DNA of 64,000 nt from NCBI GenBank assembly GCA_000299095.1, contig CP003809.1, positions 124,001 through 188,000 on the forward strand, read 5' to 3'. The stretch is from an alpha proteobacterium HIMB5 (GTDB lineage: Bacteria; Pseudomonadota; Alphaproteobacteria; Pelagibacterales; Pelagibacteraceae). The position numbers were made by a program, and so were the translations under genes. The notes beneath the pieces were generated by a model that searched no databases, had not been told where the DNA came from, and saw nothing but the letters and a program-made list of their open reading frames with translations. The first letter of the stretch is position 1; each line of letters begins with the position of its first letter. Positions 58,519 through 64,000 of this stretch are shown here, in pieces.

Positions 58519-61380
58519 ATGCTTCTTAAAAATTATTTCCAAAATTTAAAAAAGGAGTACTCACATTACACTTTTTCAAACATTGCCTTTGATAGCTCTA
58601 AAGTAAAAAAAAATTATATTTTTTTTGCTATTAAAGGAAATATGCATGATGGTCATTTGTATATTAATGATGCAATAAAAAAAGGTGCAAAAATTATTAT
58701 TCATGAAAAAAAGTTCAATGGCATCAAAAATGGTGTTTTGTTCTTATACTCAAAAAACGTAAGAAAAAAATTAGCTGAATTTTCTTTTAAAATTAATAAA
58801 TCAATACCAAAAAATTTGATTGCAGTAACGGGTACAAATGGCAAATCTTCTGTTGCTGATTTTTATTTTCAAATACTTAAGTTGAATAATATAAAAGTAG
58901 CTTCTATAGGAACTTTAGGCGTAAAAACAAATGATTCTTTGCTTAAGCTTCCTAACACCACAATTGATCCTTTAAGTCTCAGTCAAATCTTAAAAAACTT
59001 AAAAAAACAAAAAGTCGATAATGTAATATTGGAAGCTTCTAGTCACGGTTTAGTTCAAAATAGATTGGATGGATTAAAATTTGAAGCTGGAATATTTACT
59101 AATTTATCTCATGACCATTTAGATTACCACAAAACAATGAAGAACTACTTAAAGGCTAAATTATACTTATTTCAAAATTTATTAAAAAAGAATAGCAAAG
59201 TTGTCATTGATCAATCTGTACCTCAAAACAAAATAATAAAGAAAATTTGTAAAAATAATTTACTAAATTTAAATACAATTTCAGATAATGATAAAAAAGC
59301 TAAAATAAAGATAGATAACTCTTATTATGATGGGGATTATCAAATTGTTGAATTAAAAATTAAAAATAAAAAATATAAATTAAAAATAAATTTAATAGGC
59401 AAAATTCAAATTAAGAATTTATTAATGGCCATCGTTGTTGCAGAAAATAGCAAATTATCTTTAGATAAAATAATTAGAAGTATACCAAAAATAAAATCAA
59501 TTAATGGACGACTAGAAAATATTGATAAAATTCATAATAAATCCAAAGTGATATTAGATTATGCACACACACCTGATGCCCTAAAAACAGTTTTAGTTAA
59601 CATAAAAGATCAATTTCCTAACAAAATGATTTCAATTGTGTTTGGTTGTGGAGGGAACAGAGACAAGTTTAAACGACCATTAATGGGAAGAATTGTAGAT
59701 CAATATTGTGATAAGATTTATTTAACAGATGACAATCCTAGAAATGAAAATCCTAATTTAATACGGAAAGAAATCAAAAAGGGTATTAAGAAAAAAAATT
59801 TTTTTGAGATTAAAGAGAGGAAAAAAGCAATTGACCAAGCAATAAATGATCTAAAAACTGGTGAAATTCTATTGGTAGCAGGCAAAGGTCATGAAGAGAC
59901 TCAAACTTATAAAAATAAAGAGAAATTTTTCTCTGATAGAAAAATAATTTTGAACTCAATTAATAAAAAAAATAAAAATTTATCTCAAAATATAAAAATT
60001 AATATTATTTCAGAACAATCAAATACAAAACTAAAATTAAATAAGTTAAAAATTAATAAGGCAGTAATTAATTCTAAAGAGGTAAAAAAAGATGATATTT
60101 TCTTTACTTTAAAAGGAAAAAAAAATGATGCACATAATTATCTTAATGAAGTTTTTAAAAATAAAGCTTCTATAGCAGTTGTTAATAAGATTCATAAAAA
60201 TTCAAAAAATACAAAACAAATAAAAGTAAAAGAAACATTAAAATTTTTATCAAAAAGCGCTTCTATTTTTAGAGATAATATAGATACACATATTATAGCT
60301 ATTACCGGTAGCAGTGGAAAAACTTCTTTGAAAGATTTGTTAGGTTTTACTTTGAGTAAAATTGATAAGACAAGTTTTTCAAGAAATTCATTTAATAATA
60401 AATTTGGAGTGCCCTTAAGTTTATTTAATATTGATCAGAGTGATAAATATGGTGTTGTTGAGGTTGGTATGGATAAAAAGGGAGAGATTGATTTTTTATC
60501 TAAAATAATTAAACCAAATGTAGCTGTAATTACAAATATTAGTTACGCTCATATCAAAAATTTTAAAAATATTTTAGGTATTGCAGCAGCAAAAGGTGAA
60601 ATAATTTCAAACATAAAAAAAGGTGGTTCAATAGTACTTAATCATGATGATAAATTTTTTAAATATCATCATGACCTAGCTCAAAAAAAAAATCTAAAAA
60701 TTATCACATTTTCATCAAATAAAACATCTGCAAATATTTATTTAAAAAAATTAATAAAGAAGAAAAAAAAATATCAATTAGTTATCAGAGTTAATGATAA
60801 AGAAAATAAATTTTATGTTTCAAATAATTTTAAAAATCTAATTAGTAACATATTATGTGCTATAGCTGTTATTAGTATATATTTTGACGTATCAAAATTA
60901 AGTCAAAACATATTTAAAAATATTAAAAATACTGAAGGAAGGGGAGATTACAAAAAAATCAAGATTAAAAACAAAATTATAAATTTAATTGATGAAAGTT
61001 ATAACTCAAATCCTTTATCTCTAAAATCATCTTTAGCAAATTTTGATAAAATTAATATTAACAAAAAAAGAAAACATATAATTCTTGGTGATATGCTTGA
61101 ATTAGGAAAATTTTCAAAAAAACTTCATAAAGAGGCTACAAAGCAGATTAACAAAATTTCAATAAATAAAGTCAATGTGATTGGTAAACATATTTTAGAA
61201 ACTTATAAAAAAATAAACAAAAGCAATAAAGGAAAAATCTTAAAAAATGATTCGGATCTTACAAATTTAATTTTTAATGATTTACAAAATGGGGATTATT
61301 TGATGGTAAAAGGTTCTAATTCAACGGGTTTATTTAATTATATAAGTAAACTAAAAAGAAAAAACATACATGCTTTATAA
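58519..61380 (+). CDS. murE/murF: MurE-MurF fusion: UDP-MurNAc-tripeptide synthetase joined to D-Ala-D-Ala ligase
   Basis: One 953-residue frame encodes two Mur ligases. The MurE half (1 to about 490) has VTGTNGKSS, ASSHGLVQNRLDG, SHDHLDYH and TDDNPRNENP, the DNPR motif of enzymes adding meso-diaminopimelate. The MurF half (about 495-953) has ITGSSGKTSLKD (near 595), FNNKFGVPLSL, VVEVGMDKKGEI and NPLSLKSSL. They act sequentially on UDP-MurNAc in the cytoplasm. The start is ATG at 58519 (TTG at 58513 possible). No stop, start or gap divides the halves. Separate genes are the rule; some bacteria carry such fusions. Confidence 0.93.
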   Translation: MLLKNYFQNLKKEYSHYTFSNIAFDSSKVKKNYIFFAIKGNMHDGHLYINDAIKKGAKIIIHEKKFNGIKNGVLFLYSKNVRKKLAEFSFKINKSIPKNLIAVTGTNGKSSVADFYFQILKLNNIKVASIGTLGVKTNDSLLKLPNTTIDPLSLSQILKNLKKQKVDNVILEASSHGLVQNRLDGLKFEAGIFTNLSHDHLDYHKTMKNYLKAKLYLFQNLLKKNSKVVIDQSVPQNKIIKKICKNNLLNLNTISDNDKKAKIKIDNSYYDGDYQIVELKIKNKKYKLKINLIGKIQIKNLLMAIVVAENSKLSLDKIIRSIPKIKSINGRLENIDKIHNKSKVILDYAHTPDALKTVLVNIKDQFPNKMISIVFGCGGNRDKFKRPLMGRIVDQYCDKIYLTDDNPRNENPNLIRKEIKKGIKKKNFFEIKERKKAIDQAINDLKTGEILLVAGKGHEETQTYKNKEKFFSDRKIILNSINKKNKNLSQNIKINIISEQSNTKLKLNKLKINKAVINSKEVKKDDIFFTLKGKKNDAHNYLNEVFKNKASIAVVNKIHKNSKNTKQIKVKETLKFLSKSASIFRDNIDTHIIAITGSSGKTSLKDLLGFTLSKIDKTSFSRNSFNNKFGVPLSLFNIDQSDKYGVVEVGMDKKGEIDFLSKIIKPNVAVITNISYAHIKNFKNILGIAAAKGEIISNIKKGGSIVLNHDDKFFKYHHDLAQKKNLKIITFSSNKTSANIYLKKLIKKKKKYQLVIRVNDKENKFYVSNNFKNLISNILCAIAVISIYFDVSKLSQNIFKNIKNTEGRGDYKKIKIKNKIINLIDESYNSNPLSLKSSLANFDKININKKRKHIILGDMLELGKFSKKLHKEATKQINKISINKVNVIGKHILETYKKINKSNKGKILKNDSDLTNLIFNDLQNGDYLMVKGSNSTGLFNYISKLKRKNIHAL

Positions 61381-62456
61381 TTTTATTTTAAACTTTGTTG
61401 ATACTTTTTCTTTTTTAAATGTATTTAAATATTTAACGTTTCGAACAGGATTATCTGTATTTACATCATTAGTTATAGTTTTATTTATCGGAAATCCCTT
61501 TATTAAGTTTTTTTCTACAAGAAGATACACTGATCCAATAAGAGATGATGGCCCTTCAGACCATATAATAAAAAAAAATTGGAACTCCTACAATGGGTGG
61601 ATTAATAATTTTAACAGGCTTAATCTTGTCTGTTTTGATGTGGGCAGATTTGACTAATATTTATGTGTTGTTTTCTCTATACATTGCAATTTCTTTTGGA
61701 GCACTTGGTGCTTATGATGATTATAAGAAAATAAAATTTGAAAATTCTTCTGGCATATCTTCAAAACTAAAAATATTTATTCAAATAATTTTAGCAATAA
61801 TTGGCATTTTATTTTTATCAAAATTTTCAGATAATAATGATCTTACTAATCTATATTTTCCATTTTTTAAAAATTTAGTAATAAATTTAAGTTGGTTTTT
61901 TATTCCTTTTGCTATCTTCGTGATTGTAGGATCTTCTAATGCAGTAAATCTAACAGATGGTTTAGATGGCTTAGCTACAGTGCCAGTCATTTTAGTAGCA
62001 GCCTGTTTCGCGTTTATAAGTTATATAACTGGAAATATTGTTTTTTCAGAATACTTACAATTAACTTATATTGAAGGAACTGGAGAGATATCAATTTTTT
62101 GTGGAGCTATAATAGGATCCTGCTTAGGCTTTTTATGGTTTAATGCGCCGCCAGCAAAAATTTTTATGGGTGATACTGGCTCATTATCTTTAGGAGGATC
62201 ATTAGGGGCAGTTGGAATAATAACAAAACATGAGATAGTTTTAGCGATTACAGGAGGTTTGTTTGTCCTTGAAGCTGTTTCAGTTATGGTTCAAGTAATA
62301 TCTTTTAAATTAACTGGAAAAAGAGTTTTCAAAATGGCTCCAATTCACCATCATTTTGAAAAAAAAGGGTGGCCCGAATCTACAGTCGTTATTAGGTTTT
62401 GGATTATTTCTATAGTTCTTGCAATGATTGGTTTAGCAACATTGAAGTTAAGATGA
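61370..62456 (+). CDS. mraY: MraY, interrupted by a frameshift in A9
   Basis: Phospho-MurNAc-pentapeptide translocase, which makes lipid I. The N-terminal part (61370 on, [14 protein letters not shown] ... [12 protein letters not shown]) and the main part ([13 protein letters not shown] to the C-terminus) lie in different frames that meet in a run of nine A (61570-61578). Eight A restore a full-length protein of about 361 residues, matching the family. The rest is intact: [33 protein letters not shown] and [13 protein letters not shown]. MraY is essential, so the break is probably a base-call error or is bypassed by slippage. It overlaps murF by 11 bases. Confidence 0.9.
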
Positions 62457-63749
62457 TCATTAATAAAAGTTTTTTTTTAAAAAAAAATTTTAATTTATGG
62501 TCTTGGTAAAAGTGGAATTTCAGCGCTTAAATTTTTAAAGAACAAAAAAAATGAATTATATATTTTTGATGATAAAAAATTTCTTAAAAAAAAATTCATA
62601 AAAATAAATGAGCTTAATAATAAAGAATTTGATTATATAGTTATAAGTCCCGGTATAGACATTAGAAAATGTAAATTAAATTTTTTTATAAAAAAAAATA
62701 TTTCAAAAGTTATAACAGATTTAGATATTTTTTATGCTTTTTATAAAAATCCAACAATCACTATAACTGGCACTAATGGGAAATCAACAACTGCAAAAAT
62801 AATATTTGAAATACTTAAAGATCAGAAAAAAGATGTGCGTTTAGTAGGAAATATTGGAAATCCAATACTCTCTGAAAAAAAAATAAAGAAATCTTCAATA
62901 TTTGTAATTGAAGCATCTTCATATCAACTGGAATACAGTAAATTTTTCAAAACTAAACATGGTGTGATTTTAAATATAACACCTGATCATATTGAGCGAC
63001 ACGGCACATTTAAAAATTATATTAAAGCAAAATTTAACCTGATTAAAAATCAATCAAAAGGAACTTTTTCTTTTTTGAATATTGACGATAAAAATATAAG
63101 ACAAAAAATAATATCAAGCAAATATAAATCAAAAATTATAAAAATCAGAACAAAAACGATAAATGATGTCTCTCTAAAAATTAAAAATGAATATTTTAAA
63201 ACAGATGGAAATTATGAAAATCTTTTAATGATTATTGAAATTATTAAAAAACTAAAACTTAATATAAAAAAATCAATCAATACTCTTAACAAATTTAAAG
63301 GCCTAAAATATAGACAACAAATTATTTTTTCTAATCAAAATTTAAAGATAATTAATGACTCTAAATCAACAAGTTACGCATCATCAGAGTCATTATTAAA
63401 AAATTATAAAAAGGCTTATTGGATTATTGGTGGAATACCTAAAAAGAATGACCGTTTTTCTTTAAGTAAAAATTACATCAAAGAAACAAGAGCTTACATA
63501 TATGGCAATTATTCTAAAGTTTTCCAAAAAGAATTAAATAAAAAATTAAAAACAAAAACGTTTTTAAATTTAAAAGTTTTGTTAAACACGATGTTTTCAG
63601 ATTTCAAGAAATATAAAGATGACAAATATATTATATTATTTAGCCCTGCAGCCGCTTCATTTGATGAATTTAAAAATTTTGAGGAGAGAGGTGAATATTT
63701 TAACCAACTAATCAAAAAAAAAGTAAATGGAAAATTTAATTTTAAATAA
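62453..63749 (+). CDS. murD: MurD, interrupted by a frameshift in a T9-A9 tract
   Basis: UDP-MurNAc-L-alanine:D-glutamate ligase. The ATG overlaps the mraY stop (ATGA), then the frame runs [11 protein letters not shown] and stops unless one base is lost from the A9 run (62479-62487), which follows T9 (62470-62478). With A8 the protein continues [17 protein letters not shown], then [31 protein letters not shown] and [14 protein letters not shown], all in one frame to the stop. Removing a T instead gives an immediate stop, so the fault lies in the A run. The restored length of about 431 residues is normal. Confidence 0.9.
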
Positions 63750-64000
63750 AAAATATTATTACAGTTGGTGGAAAAATATTGATAAAACAATCTTTTCGAT
63801 AATTATTTTGTTATTTGTTGTAGGCCTTTTTTTTTCTTTAGTTTCAACATCTCTTGTTGCTTCAAATAAACTTAACACTAATGATTTTTCATTTTTTTTT
63901 AAACACACAATTTTTATTATTTTAGGGTTGTTAATTATTTTTTTTACCTCTTCGATTGATATTAAGAAATTGTATAAATTTTCAGCATTTATGTTTTTTT
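63727..64000 (+). CDS. ftsW: lipid II polymerase FtsW, N-terminal part (cut by window end)
   Basis: Ninety-one residues are present. The start [20 protein letters not shown] is followed by hydrophobic segments IFSIIILLFVVGLFFSLVS and TIFIILGLLIIFF. The location after murD and the SEDS-like first helices support FtsW, which polymerises glycan strands with FtsI. It overlaps murD by 23 bases. RodA is the alternative but would not fit the gene order. Confidence 0.8.
   Translation, partial: MENLILNKKYYYSWWKNIDKTIFSIIILLFVVGLFFSLVSTSLVASNKLNTNDFSFFFKHTIFIILGLLIIFFTSSIDIKKLYKFSAFMFF

Noticed and set aside
61370-61657. A separate 95-residue membrane protein ahead of mraY
   Set aside because: Its sequence is the N-terminus of MraY up to the frameshift; the remainder out of frame is not conserved.

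Overview
The window looks like a streamlined alphaproteobacterial chromosome of the SAR11 / Pelagibacterales type. This is an inference from extreme AT richness, Lys/Asn/Ile-heavy proteins, near-zero intergenic space, alphaproteobacterial gene content (ccrM, F0 subunit b', petABC, a MarR-OmpR-histidine kinase run beside ilvE) and a carotenoid operon of the kind that feeds retinal synthesis. There is no prophage, insertion sequence, CRISPR array or obvious horizontally acquired island. The only stretch over 300 bases without a protein gene is 53012-53570; it holds the RNase P RNA gene and the regulatory region of the division and cell-wall cluster.

Layout. 1-8538 (minus): an almost gap-free run dciA-dsbA-smc-atpI-atpB-atpE-b'-b-crtI-crtB-crtY, linking chromosome segregation, the ATP synthase membrane sector and carotenoid synthesis. 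8539-13133: mutY and a flavoprotein monooxygenase (plus), then UDG-rnhB-ccrM (minus), with two GANTC sites in front of ccrM. 13110-17063 (plus): TPR protein, ispE, tRNA-Gln and the CCA-adding enzyme. 17060-18814 (minus): trmL-hemF-greA. 18909-21470 (plus): cytochrome bc1 genes petABC. 21447-27378 (minus): lgt, a frameshifted midA-like methyltransferase, pgeF, prs, rplY, pth, ychF. 27422-31027: ubiK, a histidine kinase, an OmpR-type regulator, a MarR regulator and ilvE. 31024-36767 (minus): uvrB-SDR-folB-uvrC-pgsA. 36804-44959: aminotransferase, trxB, an ELM1-like protein, a 2OG-Fe(II) oxygenase and carAB. 45088-49207 (plus): yqeY-dnaG-rpoD. 49229-53011: two tRNAs, a histidine phosphatase relative, a small membrane protein, mlaC, mlaA and an amidase. 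53053-64000 (plus): rnpB, then mraZ-ftsZ-rsmH-ftsL-ftsI-murE/murF fusion-mraY-murD-ftsW, cut by the window end.

Main points for a second look. (1) A methylation theme: ccrM has two GANTC sites just upstream, and the mraZ-ftsZ operon has three, one overlapping the -35 element, next to three MraZ-type boxes at exact 10-bp spacing. (2) Three genes (midA-like, mraY, murD) are each broken by a single frameshift in an A9 or A10 run, which means homopolymer sequencing error or transcriptional slippage. (3) A tRNA-Val(GAC) with perfect stems has lost the T-loop and D-loop consensus that builds the tRNA elbow. (4) Four of seven convergent gene pairs end on a single shared TTAA. (5) Several core proteins lack textbook residues: the primase zinc ligands, the Fe-S cysteines and motif-B histidine of a UDG, and the SMC hinge.

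Many starts were re-chosen where the longest reading frame opens on TTG or GTG and an ATG lies close by. Identifications rest on motifs read by eye; no database search was run.
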